Assembly (NCBI GenBank): GCA_000697665.1
Contig: KL197709.1
Coordinates: 721,877-785,876, forward strand
DNA from: Jaapia argillacea MUCL 33604
Lineage: Eukaryota; Basidiomycota; Agaricomycetes; Jaapiales; Jaapiaceae
DNA: 64,000 nt
Reading direction: 5' to 3'
The notes below the pieces were generated by a model. It did no database searches and had not been told where the DNA came from. It saw only the letters and a program-made list of their open reading frames with translations. Position 1 is the first letter of the stretch. Each line of letters opens with the position of its first letter. Position numbers and translations under genes: made by a program. Positions 25,111 to 36,580 of the stretch are shown here, one piece after another.

Positions 25111-25352
25111 TGTGCTGTGCTTTGCAGCAAAGATAGTAGACTTGAAGAAATTTCAGCGTCCACAAATACGCGCCCATAACGTGACTGATGTGAAATTTGA
25201 ATCAAGTCTGCTTCTTCAAAGTCGACAACAAGTTGAGCGATATTTGCTTCATTGCTATATTCAAAGAGGCCTAGCTACAGCTACTACAAGCTACACTAAT
25301 AAAACTAAGTACGATAGAGTCTCCCATCTCCAAAATGCAAAACAAAAAGTCA
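25111..25352. promoter_or_regulatory. Spacer upstream of RPA135
   Basis: The 242 bases between the nucleoporin stop and the RPA135 start, both on the minus strand, must hold the 3' end of one and the promoter of the other. No distinctive element was recognised. Confidence 0.4.
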
Positions 25353-28300
25353 TCAGAAACGATCGACAGTAAACACCCATTTGCCCTCCTGAATATCAAA
25401 GCTAACAAAATGCGTCTCCTTCATCTTCTGCAACCTCTTCAAATGCTTGACCGCCATCGGGTGTTTCTCATCCTTGATCGGCTCCCTCGTCGCCTTATCC
25501 AACGCCCAACACCTCACCAACTCGATTCTCGCCGGAACGTTCAACCCCGACCCAGGCGCGGGCTTGTCAACCTCGTCGCTATCAGGGTAAACGCTGCACT
25601 CCTTGTCGTCGAACCTAACAACCTCCCCAAGAAGTGCACCGAGTTTCGCCAATCCAGTTAAGTCGACCGGTTCTAAGAAGGTGATTTGACCATAACCAAC
25701 GCGTCCAACGACCAAGCCCTTCATCGCGGACAACTCCTCATATCCCATGTGGACCAAGGTTCGGAGATCAGGTTTGACAAAGTAGTCGCCTTCTTGTAAC
25801 TCTTCCTCATCGGGCTCCTCTCCACCCTTGGCAGGAGCTTTGCCTTTGGAGGCGGTATGTGAGTCCTTGGCAGAGGCGGGGAATCGAGAGGACTTTGGTG
25901 TTGGCGACTCGGCAGTAATCCTTGGATGCGATGACGCGGGGACAGTGATAATCCCCGCCGCAGCTTCCTTCTCCCTTGCGGCGACGCTCAAAGCAGGATT
26001 GAACGCGATCTTCGGACTCCCAGGCGATCCCATCCCACTCTTCCCAAAGAAATCTGAAGGCTCGACCTTCTTATCCAGAATCAACTTTTTCACACTCTGC
26101 TTCCCTCCGCTCCCCAACGCAGGTGAGGCCCTACCACCACCCATACTCATACCCAAAACCTCATTACCATTCGTCAACGAATTTAACCCTTCGACATTCG
26201 CTCTGGTCAAACTCAAAACCCCCGACCGACCGGAACTGAACAACCCACTACCCGACCCACTCCCATCCTGCCCAAATCCTCTCAGTCTCGAAGCACCAGG
26301 CGCATATTTGCCTTGTGGCTTCAATACCGGGGGTCCTGGAGGTCGAGTCGGCACGTCCGCAAACAAACTAGGCTTCTTCTTGGGTGGGGGGTCGACAGTC
26401 GCGCGTGGACCAGGTCCAGGAGGCAGCATTGAGAAGATAGGGAGGTTCGCACTGATGGGTTGATCGATGGAAGCCATCAATGTTTGGTTGGCCGGAGCAC
26501 CCATCGACGACGTTCCAAGGGTACTGCCCCCGAACATTGAGCTTCCACCACCAAACCCTCCAAGACCTCCTTGCGAGGTAGAAGCGCCAAGAGCAGGAGC
26601 ACCGGCAGGTTTCCCAAACATACTCCCACCAAACATCCCACCACCCGTCGCGGGTTGTTGCTGTTGCTGTCCAAGCCCAGTGGTTGATCCAAACAAATTC
26701 GACGTTTGTTGAGCGGGAGCGGTGTTGGTGGATGATTGACCAAAGTTCCCAAAGAGACCACCGCTGGGAGCAGTTGTCGTGGTAGCAGGCTTAGGGCCGC
26801 CAAACAAGTTGAAAGCGCTTTGCTGAGGTTGCTGCTGCTGCTGAGCTGGTTGCTGTTGACTGAACAGGTTGCCGCCGAAGAGACCACCACCAGGTTGTTG
26901 TGGTTGTTGTTGTTGCTGCTGCTGCTGTGGTTGAGTACTGAAAACTGAAAGCGAAACAGACTATATGAGTATTTAAGACCAAGGAAGAAATGTATGGCGA
27001 GTGACTTACGCCCACCAGTAGGCTGAGCGGGTTGCTGCTGCTGTTGCTGTTGGCCGCCAAACAAACTCCCGCCAAACAGACCACCGGCTGGTTGTTGTTG
27101 ACCCTGCTGCTGCTGCTGCTGCTGGCCTTGCTGTTGCTGGCCGAACAACCCAAAATTCGTCGCAGGTTGAGTTGTCTGCGCTGGCGTACCGAAAATTGAG
27201 GGTTTTGGCGCCGTGCTTTGACCTAAGGAGTCAAACCAGTCAGGATCCTCCAACGCCGGGTTGAAAGGAACAATAGAAACGTACCTAGCGGGTTGAATGC
27301 ACTTGTCCCTTGTTGTGGCTGACTAAACAACCCTCCTCCCTGCGCAGGTTGTTGTTGCTGACTCGTCTGCCCAAACGCCCCAGTCCCACCACCAAACGCA
27401 CTGAACGCTGCCGGCTTCTGCTGCTGTTGCGTCTGTTGGCCGAATGCGCCGGTCCCAAAAAGTCCACCGGTCGCAGGCTGCTGTTGCTGCTGCTGCTGAG
27501 GTTGACTAAATGTACCAAACGCGGACGTTTGTTGAGGCTGCTGCTGCTGTTGGGGTTGCGTTTGGCCGAAGCTACCAAAAAGCCCAGTTCCCGTGCCTGT
27601 GCCTGTCGTGCTCGCACCGAAGGCAGAGGGAGCTGGTTGTTGTTGTTGCTGTTGACCCAGACCAAAGGCGCTACCAAGACCGCCAGCAGGCTGTTGGGGT
27701 GGTTGACCAAAGAGGCCTGTTCCCGTGGTCGTCGGAGTTGGCGCACCGAACGTAGTACCACCGAATGCACTCGTGCTCGCGGTCTTGCGGCCCTGGGCGT
27801 AATCTTGCACTCGGAGTTCCTATAAAGTGGGGTTTAAGTGGATCCCAAAACGAAAGCAGGGGCTGACTGACCTCGAAGGAATTGCCGCGATACGCAGGCA
27901 TGCATGTTATAGCTTGGTATTGGAGCGTAACGGCCGCGTTTGCTGAGTCTTTCTCGGTGAAGACGTTGTACGCTGGGTTGGCCGTGCCTGTTGTTACAGG
28001 TGCAACAGTCTCATAGTTTCCGGCAGCATTGGCACCTGTAAACATGCGATATACCAATAAATCACGTAGGCCTGAAAACCGTTAAGGAAAAGAAAAACGC
28101 ACCTCCGTTTGCACCAAATGTGGTAGCAGGTTTGTTGAACAGGCCCCCTCCACCACCGAACGTGGATCCAGTACTCGTGCCAGTCTGACCAAATACACTT
28201 GGGGCAGTCCCTGTAGTTCCCGTGGTACCAAAAGCCCCCGTACCACTTCCTCCGAATGTCGAAGTCCCTCCCCCGCCGAACGCACCAAATCCTCCAGGGG

Positions 28301-28753
28301 GCTTTGGTGCAGTTCCGAAAAGGCCTGTTCCAGCGGACGGGGCAGCTGGGGTGGATCCAAAAGAACCTGGTGGGAGAATCGTAAGATACAAGTCGCAAGG
28401 AGGCCATTCAAAATGAGGTCTCACCAAATGTCGAAGTGCCGGCGCCACTTGGGTTGGTAGTACCCCCGCCAAAACTACCAAACATTGGATTGGCTGCAGG
28501 TTGCTGAGGTTGCTGTTGTTGTGGTTGCGTCTGCTGCTGGCCTGCTTGACCAAAAGCGCCAAAAGCTGTACCTGACATGATGGTGGTGGGATCAGAACAA
28601 GGGTGAACAGCTGACTATCAAAAATGACTTACCACCCGTTCCTCCGAACGCGCTGGGTTGGCCAAACACAGAACCGCCTTGCTGAGGCTGTTGCTGCTGC
28701 TGGTTTGGCTGAGGGTTCGCCCAGGAGGATGTTACGCTGTTCGACCCAAACAT
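25353..28753 (-). CDS. NUP98: GLFG nucleoporin of the NUP98/NUP116/NUP100 family, no NUP96 part
   Basis: A barrier and mRNA-export nucleoporin of the pore channel. Exons 28753-28633, 28571-28425, 28366-28103, 28035-27872, 27819-27285, 27222-27010 and 26944-25353 join to 1,011 residues. The N-terminal two thirds carry FG and GLFG repeats with polyglutamine. A GLEBS motif (about 187-240: FTEKDSANAAVTLQYQAITC, then SFEELRVQDYAQGRK) should bind Gle2/Rae1. The last about 150 residues are the Nup98 pore-anchoring domain (KPDLRTLVHMGYEEL, VGRVGYGQITF, KHPMAVKHLKRLQKM, FVSFDIQEGKWVFTVDRF). The protein stops at that final Phe, where precursors would be cut between His-Phe and Ser, and Arg replaces the His. 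This matches Nup116/Nup100 rather than a cleaved Nup98-Nup96 or Nup145 precursor. Confidence 0.92.
26640..27660. repeat. CTG/TTG-rich tract coding for polyglutamine
   Basis: Interrupted runs of CTG and TTG on the plus strand (CAG/CAA on the coding minus strand) recur through about 1 kb of the nucleoporin repeat region and encode Gln runs of up to about seven between FG repeats. They also create long open frames of Leu on the opposite strand that are not genes. Such tracts are prone to length change. Confidence 0.85.
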
Positions 28754-28986
28754 TGTGATGATGGTGGACGGGAGGAAAGAGGAACGGTCGTCAACGACAA
28801 GGGACACAGCGAGCAAGACCCTTGAGTATCTTTCCTATTTCGGACCCGGTTCCAAGTCAAGGTCCCGATGACTCGTCCATGCACCGCCCAACGGACCCCT
28901 TTTACTGACTGCGAGAATATTGCGTTTATTGACTGTGGGAATGATCGCGTTTGACTTCAAAGTTTTCTGATCATATTCTAATTACC
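28754..28986. promoter_or_regulatory. Bidirectional promoter between nucleoporin and NOP13
   Basis: Only 233 bases separate the divergent starts at 28753 (minus) and 28987 (plus), so this is probably a shared promoter. No TATA box was recognised with confidence. Confidence 0.5.
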
Positions 28987-30588
28987 ATGTCTTCCTCAAG
29001 TTCCGCCAGTTCGTCGAGTTCAAGCTCTAGCAGTTCGGAAAACGAATCTCCTCGTCTCCAGAAGCGGAAGAGACTAGAGGAGTCGGAGGATTCTGACGAC
29101 GCCAACTCGAGTGACTCCGATTCCAACTCTGATTCTGCTTCCGACTCCGATGCTAGCAACGCCGAAGACTCAGATGTCCCCGTCCTATCTCATGCAGAGA
29201 AACGGAGACAAAAGAAGAAACAAAAGCCAGAAGGGAAGATTTCCAATTCGAAACATTTGGTAGAAGGTGCTCTAGACGAGCAGAAGCCAAAGTCCAAAGC
29301 GAAACCCGATAGCAAGGGCGCATCCACGTCTCAATCCCGCCGTCAGAATTCAGTCTGGGTGGGGAACCTCTCCTACCAGACAACACCCGACTCGCTCAGA
29401 ACTTTCTTCGCGGGAGTGGGGGAGATCACCCGCGTCCACATGCCCATGAAAGTGGCTGAAGGGCCTCGCGGTGGTGGAAAAGTTAACCGAGGGTGAGCAT
29501 ATCCTGTAACTTCACCGGATCTCATCTTGAGTTGTCGAGCAGGTTTGCTTATGTGGACTTCTCTTCGCCGGATGCCAAGGTTATTGCGATTGCGATGTCG
29601 GAGCAGCATTTTGAGGGTAGACGGCTTTTGATTAAAGATGGTGAGTTCGACTTGGTCCTCGCCATGTTAATAGCTTCTAATTTCGAAATCAGGGGACGAC
29701 TTTACAGGCAGACCTGCACCAGAGAAGCCAGCTCAGCCCTCAGAGCCTGGCCAGTCAAAACTCGCCCAAAAGATTCTGAGTTCACAAAAACAACCTCCAG
29801 CACCCACCCTGTTCTTGGGTAATCTCTCGTTCGAGTCCACAGAAGAATCAATCCGAGAGATGTTAGAGGCACATCGCAAAGTAAAGCCAGACGAAGTCGA
29901 GGAAACGGCCGACGGCGGTGAACCCAAGCCCAAACCCAAATGGATTCGGCAAATCCGAGTCGGGACGTTCGAAGACAGCGGGCACTGCAAGGGGTGAGCC
30001 CCATTTTCTTTCATTTCCTGAGTGAGGCTATACCTAAAATTCTTATCCGCTAGATGGGCGTTTGTCGACTTTGCAAATACAGAACAAGCTACCGCTGTCC
30101 TCATCAACCCCAGAAACCATCATCTCGACGGACGTAAACTCGTTGTGGAGTTTGCCTCACCTGATGCTGTCAGGCGCGGTGGCGGAGGCCCACCCAGACT
30201 AAAGGATGGCGAGAAGTCAACAAATACAAGCGGGAGTTATCAGAAGAAACTGAATGATGGAACACGGCGTTTTGGGAGTGGAAATATGAAAGGAGGAGAT
30301 AGCCCTGATAAGGGTCGAAAGAGGGTTGACGATGGTGGAGTTGATCAGGAACATGGGGATCAAGAAGCGGTGGAGCGGAAGCCTGCTGGTGTTGTACATG
30401 GGCGGCAAGGAGGCGCTCCAGGTCAGGCGACATATGACTCTAGACCTCCCAGGGACGGCAGAGGAAGTGCGAGGAGCACGGCGACGGGGAGAGGGCGGCC
30501 AAGAGCCAAACCGGGGGCTGCGCTTGCTCAAGCTCAACGAGGATCCGCGACCATTGTCCCCAGTCAAGGGCAAAAAATCAAGTTTTAA
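28987..30588 (+). CDS. NOP13: Nucleolar two-RRM protein Nop13
   Basis: Yeast Nop13 is a nucleolar protein found in pre-60S and pre-ribosomal particles. Exons 28987-29492, 29543-29640, 29693-29993 and 30054-30588 close to 479 residues. The N-terminus is a Ser/Asp/Glu-rich acidic tract followed by Lys-rich patches, typical of nucleolar proteins. RRM1 (about 122-205) has SVWVGNLSY and RGFAYVDF. RRM2 (about 240-335) has TLFLGNLSF, KGWAFVDF and RKLVVEFASPDAVRRGG, with a long loop rich in Glu/Lys/Pro as in Nop13. The C-terminus is Arg/Gly-rich and ends GQKIKF. The ATG at 28987 (MSSSSS) is the first ATG in frame. It shares a short promoter with the nucleoporin gene. Confidence 0.87.
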
Positions 30589-30740
30589 CTTTTTTAAGGA
30601 CTTGTCGTATTAGCATGTGTTGAACAACCCAATGTCAAAGACTGCGAATCAACGGACTAAGTGGCAATACTAACAGCTGGGAAGCGAGTATGCTCGGAAG
30701 ATTAAAAACTTCAAAATCGAAGACAATCCTACGAGCGACG
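30589..30740. other. Convergent 3' flanks
   Basis: A 152-base spacer between the ends of NOP13 and the prolyl hydroxylase gene, with nothing else visible. Confidence 0.4.
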
Positions 30741-33010
30741 TTAGGCCTCCTCCTCTATCATCCCAACTTCCCACTCTCCACAAACGTCCCACCGAGATCC
30801 GTCCGCAGCCGCTGAGACGTACTTGACGAACCTCATCACACCCTCGTCACGAAGGACCAACAACAAGCGGTTGAAACCAGGTTGAACCGTCAACAAAGTT
30901 CCGCTATCTTCCTCCTCTAACTCCTCCTCGTCCATCTCCGACTCTGCAGGCTCCTCTTCGTGGTCATGTCCGTTCGCTCGCTCTTCTTCCTCGATGTGTG
31001 GTGCAACGCCGTTGGTGAGGGACCCTTCAGCGTGGTTGTGGCCATTCGTCGCATTGGAGGACTTGCGCCGTCTCCCAGATCGATAGACGGCGGGATCGTC
31101 CTCTTCGTCATGCGGGGCCATGTAACACTAGAAATAGATGTCAGAAATCTGTCGGCTAATAACGACACTACCAACTCACCTCCCAACCGCCCCACTCGCC
31201 GCTTTGCCATCCTGCGGGGGGCTCCTCCATCATCTCGTCTTCATCGCCGGTTGGCGCGTTACTCTCCTGCTCCAAGGCATCAGGAGTCAAGCCCAAAACT
31301 ACATCCAACCTCGCCTCTCGTTCCTCACTGGTCGCCAAGGTATAATCCAACCCTGGTCTAAACCTCCTGGCTTCGACTGCATACCTCAGAGGTAACAAGC
31401 GGCTCACACAAGCCAGCCATGCTCTAAAGGCAGGGCTGGGGAACAACTCCTCCTGGAGACTCTTCATAATCTCATTAGTATCGGTCTGAGCGGCTCGTGG
31501 GGACACGACGGCCGTTCGTTCGGAAGGTTTGAGGGAGCAGTACCGCCACTTGTGCGGTGGGCCTTTAACGACCCATCGAGAACCCTCAGATGTGCCCAAG
31601 GAGTGAAGCGGCACACGGCCGTGGCGATCCTCGCCGCTCAATCCATCTTTCTTGTCGATCTCCCGTAATCCAGACTCTAATTTTGAGGCGATTGGCGCGC
31701 AAAGGAAAGAATGGAGTTCGAGGGATGATTCTTCCACAAAACGGATGGCGAGGGCCTTCATGGTACGGTGTTGGAGATAGACGGGATTGAGGAATTCTGA
31801 AAGGAACGAGCGGTGTTGTTCTGACAGGGGAGTGTCGGGAAGAGGAGGTTCCTCGGGGTAGGGGTACGAGACGTCGGGGTAGCATTTGAAAGCGGTATGA
31901 GTTGAAGCCTATGCAGCAGAGCAACATCTGAATAAGCACCAGCAGAAATAACACGACTAAAATGTGAACCGAGGGACGTACCAATTGGTCACGCGAGCTC
32001 TTGAAAGGGGAGTTCGAAGGCTCAGGTGCGTAGCCTTCTTCGCCTGGCTGCGCGGCGTGGAACCATCCGCTAATGCTCAACCTCTGCCGACCATCCTCGC
32101 CCTCCCCAACAACCACTTCCTCGACCGAATGGAAACTATGGCCTGGTTGGACCTCGAAAAAGATGAATTGGTTCCAGCTTGGGGGAATACTCTTGACGGG
32201 AACACATTCCGGTTCGGGAATCCCGTCCACCTCTTTCGTTCCATACAACTCTAAAGCTCCTCCCCATTCCGTCGGCCAAAGTTGGTAATTAGGTAGCGGC
32301 ATATAAAGGATATAGGAGACTCGGCGAGAGCCAATGACGTCGTCGTGGTTGAGGAGGTGACAACCTTTTTTGTAGGTATTAACCGACATATCTTGCTTGA
32401 TACCGGAGAGAGGACCACAGCCAGTAACTTTACGAAGGAACGTGCGAAAGGTTTGGGAGTAGAGAGCATCACGAAGTGTGAGGAGGGAAGGTAGGAGGGC
32501 GATTTGTTGGGCAGTGAGGAACGAAAGAGAGGCCAAATCGCCAGTTTGATTGACCTAATATTCATCAAAAGTCAATGGCAAAGAGTCAAGCGACGATTTT
32601 GTTAAGCAAATCTGCAACCCCAGAGCCATGGAGGAGAACGGCACCTTATAAATGTCCGTCTCCTTCTCTGTGAAATTGAGTTCGCTCAAGATCTCGTCCT
32701 TGACCTTTTGCAACAAAGTGTCCTGAAATAACTTTTCAAGGACAGCATACTTGTACGGCTCGCTCGCCAAGTAGGACTTGTTCAGCCTCTGGATATTGGT
32801 GGGATCTAGGACTCCGTCAGAAAAGTGGGGAGTTGGATCGGCCAGGACAGGGAACGAGGTTGGGTTTAATGGCATTGAAGTATCTGGTTTGTGGGCCGTC
32901 TTTAGCCGCTTCACTGCCGATTCGGTAGACTCTGAGGATGATGGTTCCGGTGAGGACGAGCGAGCATGTCGGAGTGGCATATTTTGAAGGATTATGGGCT
33001 GGCTAAGCAC
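30741..33010 (-). CDS. TPA1: Prolyl 3,4-dihydroxylase Tpa1/Ofd1 (2-oxoglutarate-Fe(II) oxygenase)
   Basis: The enzyme hydroxylates a proline of ribosomal protein uS12 and affects translation termination; the fission yeast relative Ofd1 senses oxygen. Exons 33010-32645, 32554-31982, 31908-31180 and 31127-30741 close to 684 residues, or 674 from the second ATG at 32980, which begins MPLRHARSS and is an equally good start. The catalytic half shows the iron ligands His192 and Asp194 in LLNHDDVIGSRRVSYILY, the third His in GHSFHSVEEV and the 2-oxoglutarate Arg in RLSISGWFHAA. The second half is the degenerate C-terminal oxygenase domain (FLNPVYLQHRTMKALAIRFV and KWRYCSL), followed by an acidic loop and VQPGFNRLLLVLRDEGVMRF. 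Numbering uses the longer start. Confidence 0.92.
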
Positions 33011-33756
33011 GGTGATCAGGAGCGAAATGGCTCAGGCCCGATGTCGTGGTTACGAAAGGGAAAGCAGGGGCAGCACGATCGCTCAGAAAAAGCCAAACCG
33101 GATCGAGAGAACAGGCAGTGAATAGAACACCGAGGAGAAGGCTACAGAAGGGAAATTTGAGGCGACCGAGACCTGCAAAGCCCCCGTGTGGTGAACAATT
33201 AGGGAGGCGCTGTAATCAGGTAGGCTGGCAGGAGAACGAGGAATATGTACATTTCTAGCTGTAGGCCGAATGGTTATGGAACACTCCACCTGGCACAGAG
33301 CACGGCTCAGCTCCGTCCGAAATCCGTGGTAACAAACCATCCCCAGATCTCCTCAGATTCTTCTGTTTTTGACTGGAAAACTCTGCCATCAAGTCTGGGT
33401 CCGACGCGAAGCAGAGTCTGGATTCTCTTTCATATCGCGACCACTACAAATTCGGTGTCTACTCTACAAATTCTCGGCGTACGAGAAAATCCTTGTCAGC
33501 AGATTGCGTTGAGATGGCCTGAGATAGCAGTGGGGACGTGGGTACCGAGATGCGTGCAGGGGCAACGGAAGGGTGACGTGCATTGCTCATATTACAACAG
33601 AACTAGTAAGGCATCGCAGGAGAACTACTGTCTAACCATCAGGAGGCAGAAGTAATTTACGTGAAGAGTGGTAGTTACATACATTGCAAGAGAAGAAGAT
33701 ATCGCAGAAGGACGGGCGGAATGGAGTCAATTCAGAACACAGTCATAACGGAACGA
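33011..33756. other. Intergenic stretch without a supported gene
   Basis: 746 bases upstream of TPA1 and downstream of the four-helix membrane gene. It contains two copies of CTACAAATT at 33444-33452 and 33464-33472, a motif that also clusters near 36.1-36.6 kb. No coding region with family resemblance was found. Confidence 0.4.
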
Positions 33757-34995
33757 TCAGGCTTTCAGGCCCTTGGGGTTCGAATCCTCGTACGAAGGCA
33801 GCAAACCCTCCTCAGGGGAGATCGGAAGACTGATGCGACCAGTCGCAGACCCACTACGATGACGGCGGTGCCGATGTGAATGTCCTCGGGGTTGAGGTGT
33901 GGCTGGTGGGAAAGTCGTAGACTCGGTCGAGGTACGGGTGATCCATGCCTCCGTAGCGTTCAGATCGCGTGCCTGCTGCTCGGATAGTGCACTGAGGGGA
34001 ACGGGCGCGTAGACCATGTAATTGTCGAGTTTGCTGCCGTCGCGAGGAGAAGGACTTGATGTAGTATGGTGGGAAACAGGGAAAGAAGATTCGGTGGGGC
34101 TTGGAAGGAGATAGACCCGCTGGGAAGGAGGGTGGGAGATCGGTCCCATTGAAGTGTACGAAGGAAGCCCAAGCCCATGACGTGTGAGCTGGGAATAATA
34201 ATGCACGACCGCAATGAGGAAATGAAGCTAAATTGTAGTGACGTGCTATTCAGAATATCGCCCAATGGTATCATGTGCTGATGAGACTTACCCTGAAAAT
34301 GAGAACAACTGCCATCGCACCAATGAAGGCGATGGATACTCGTTCGAACCAAAGTTCGCAGTTCTCGAGGTTCAGGCCCATCTCGGCCATGTTGTGTAGG
34401 AGCTCAGGCTGTCGCGAGAGCTCCTCGCAAACACCGGCACGTACGGATGTACGGAACGACTCGTATGCCGCAAATCCGGTAAAGAACGCACAGAACGAAA
34501 AGTCTGCGACTGCGTAGTCTCGGTAAAACCGAACGTAGGAAGGAATGTTCTGAAAGTGCCATCATTGCCGATCAGATAGTACATCAGCGAGGGATGAACT
34601 AGGACAAACCTTCAGAGTGCCAACAAAGCCTATCAGGCTGGCTGTTGCTGCCGCAGCAAAGTAGGCAGAGAACAACCCCCAAGCCAGCTTTACGAGATTG
34701 ATTCCCCACAGCCAAGCGTCGGCGGATCCCTCTCTCTCCCAATCATTCTCGAAATCCCACTTGAATGAACGCCATAAGGAAAGGAGTTCAACGGCCACGA
34801 CCAAATTACCGATGGTGCCGAGAAGGGAAACGATCAGAGTCGCCGTCCTTATTGAAAAGACGTGAGAATGCATGTCAGCAAGATCAGAGTGCGTGTTCAA
34901 AAACGAGCGAAAGAGGATGGGGGAGAAGTTACAGTTTGCACGAATGAGAAAGCAGAGCAGAAACCGACCACATACCGTGCATAGGGGCGTGCCAT
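33757..34995 (-). CDS. Four-helix membrane protein, fungal, function unknown
   Basis: Exons 34995-34976 (20 bases), 34847-34610, 34549-34292 and 34227-33757 join to 328 residues. Four hydrophobic segments are visible: TATLIVSLLGTIGNLVVAVE, WGLFSAYFAAAATASLIGFV, FSFCAFFTGFAAYESF and IAFIGAMAVLIFRLHFLIAV. The region between helices 3 and 4 has several charged residues and two Cys. The roughly 130-residue C-terminal tail is Ser/Pro/Thr-rich and His/Arg-rich (GHSHRHRRHRSG), probably cytoplasmic, and ends LLPSYEDSNPKGLKA. Proteins of this layout are common in mushroom-forming fungi, but I know no assigned role. The short first exon (MARPYA) is inferred from phase and gives the only ATG that reaches helix 1. 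Confidence 0.68.
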
Positions 34996-35717
34996 TATCT
35001 GCAGACAAGAAAACCACGAGTACGAACCACAAGGTTTAACAATCGTCGATATAAAAGAAAGGCAAAAAATCCTGTGTCAAAGGGCGAGCAAGTTCAAGAG
35101 ACGACAGAAAATGGTCGGTGGTGTGGTTTTGTGGTGGTTGTACGATTCCAAAGCACTTTGTCAACGACACGCAACCGTGCAGAGATGTAGCCGGACGTCG
35201 GCCGGGTGACCCACAACCACAGCGTCATCCCCGTGCTCCCAAAAAGGCAATTGCCGGATATCCCCGCTCGGCTCGCTCGGCACCGGCGATTCTCAGCAAC
35301 GCCAAGACGGCACTCGGGCGGCATGGGCATGCTACCTTATGGTCCGCCGGAGACTGAGCAGAAGCCATGGCCAGATATGGCAAGTGTTGTGGAATAGCCA
35401 TCAACGCTTGGAACTCCTTCTGGCGACACCGAGGGCGGAACAGGCACATATTCGCGAACGTTATCTTCGGCGACGCAATGAAAGGAACCTACGACGCGGC
35501 ATCCCTCACTGGACGCCCTGGGCCGTATTGATGACTCCGTCAGACGATCGTCGTTATCCGATTGTCCGAATGTTATGGCGACGCGATTAACCTTACTTAA
35601 TCCCTGAAATCATCGACTTTTGAGGGAGGTTGCGGTGAGTATCGTGAACAAGGCTAAAGAGCTAGCACGCTGAGGCCACGTACCACCGGGGTGCTCTGAG
35701 GCTGGCTCCCCCCTCGT

Positions 35718-35744
35718 TGTTCGCCCGCGAATAGCAGGCGAACA
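35718..35744. repeat. Perfect 8-base inverted repeat
   Basis: TGTTCGCC at 35718-35725 is mirrored by GGCGAACA at 35737-35744 across an 11-base loop. It could form a hairpin in RNA or DNA. No neighbouring gene gives it a role, and it may be chance. Confidence 0.35.
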
Positions 35745-36096
35745 GCTCGGCTTGTTAGCCAGACTAGATGGTGAGAATGTTTAGTCTGGTTCACTAACTG
35801 AATAGCCATCTTCTAGCCAATTATTACCATCGGATCGACTTCCAACGCTCACCGCTGCGCGTCACCTGTGAGGATTTTTGGTAGGGAGCGGGGCCAGTTA
35901 CACAAATTGCTCCCCCTCCTCCCCCTCCTCGTGTCTCCGGAATCCCAGCTGATAGGTGGGGAATAATGCGATCGCTAGGCCATGGAGAACAGGTCTAAAT
36001 GTTGCTTCCCCTCCCAGGGCTTTACTAATGTATAGCTCTACCTCGTGCACATTCTCGTGGAGGTGGTTTCTCCCGCTAACAAGTACCATTTCTATT

Positions 36097-36580
36097 CTAC
36101 AAATTCGGATAGATAACTTCTTGAAGATTGACTTGTCCACTTTTACGGCGGTGAAACCCATTTGTAGTGAACGGGAGGTTTCTCGAAGTTCGGCATAGCC
36201 TTGCCAGACCAGGGCTTTGGGTGCGGACAATTTTGACTACAAATCGACAAGGTTAGGTTCCCAACGACGGACCGCAACCAGAAGCGAATTTGTAGATACC
36301 GTGAGGTTAAGTGAGCGACGTTGCGTCATTTACGCAGATAACCGTTCGGTAACCACGGTTCTAGGGGAGGAAAGGTGGCAAGAAGTCTGCAAGCGCCACC
36401 CCTCACGAGTATCGCCTCGGTGCGCTATTGGAGGACTGAGTTGAGCTCTGGTTGGTTGCACTAAACGCCCCTGAACGAACTCTACCAATACCAAGTCTCG
36501 ACCTCCTCCGTGAGCACCGGAGAGTCTCTTGACGCTCAACCATTCGCTCGGCTCATTGGTATCCCACCTTTCTACAAATT
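36097..36580. repeat. Cluster of CTACAAAT(T) motifs in both orientations
   Basis: Copies sit at 36097-36105 (plus), 36160-36167 (minus, one base shorter), 36237-36244 (plus, one base shorter), 36287-36295 (minus) and 36572-36580 (plus). Two further plus copies are at 33444-33452 and 33464-33472. They may be binding sites or remnants of one dispersed repeat. No statistic was computed. Confidence 0.4.

Noticed and set aside
25828-26463. A 211-residue open frame on the plus strand opposite the nucleoporin
   Set aside because: It mirrors the Gly/Pro-rich nucleoporin codons and has no family motif or splice support.
26640-27660. Repeated units suggesting a CRISPR-like array
   Set aside because: Spacing is irregular, units are triplet-based and coding, and the genome is eukaryotic.
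27310-27825. Leu-rich open frames opposite the polyglutamine region
   Set aside because: They are the complement of CAG/CAA runs, so the Leu-rich sequence is an artefact of the repeat.
33765-33800. A tRNA-like box B (GGTTCGAATCC)
   Set aside because: It lies inside the last codons of the four-helix membrane gene, with no box A at the right distance and no acceptor stem.
35898-36230. A 110-residue frame on the minus strand
   Set aside because: It has no recognisable family and overlaps the CTACAAATT cluster; no splice or promoter evidence supports it.
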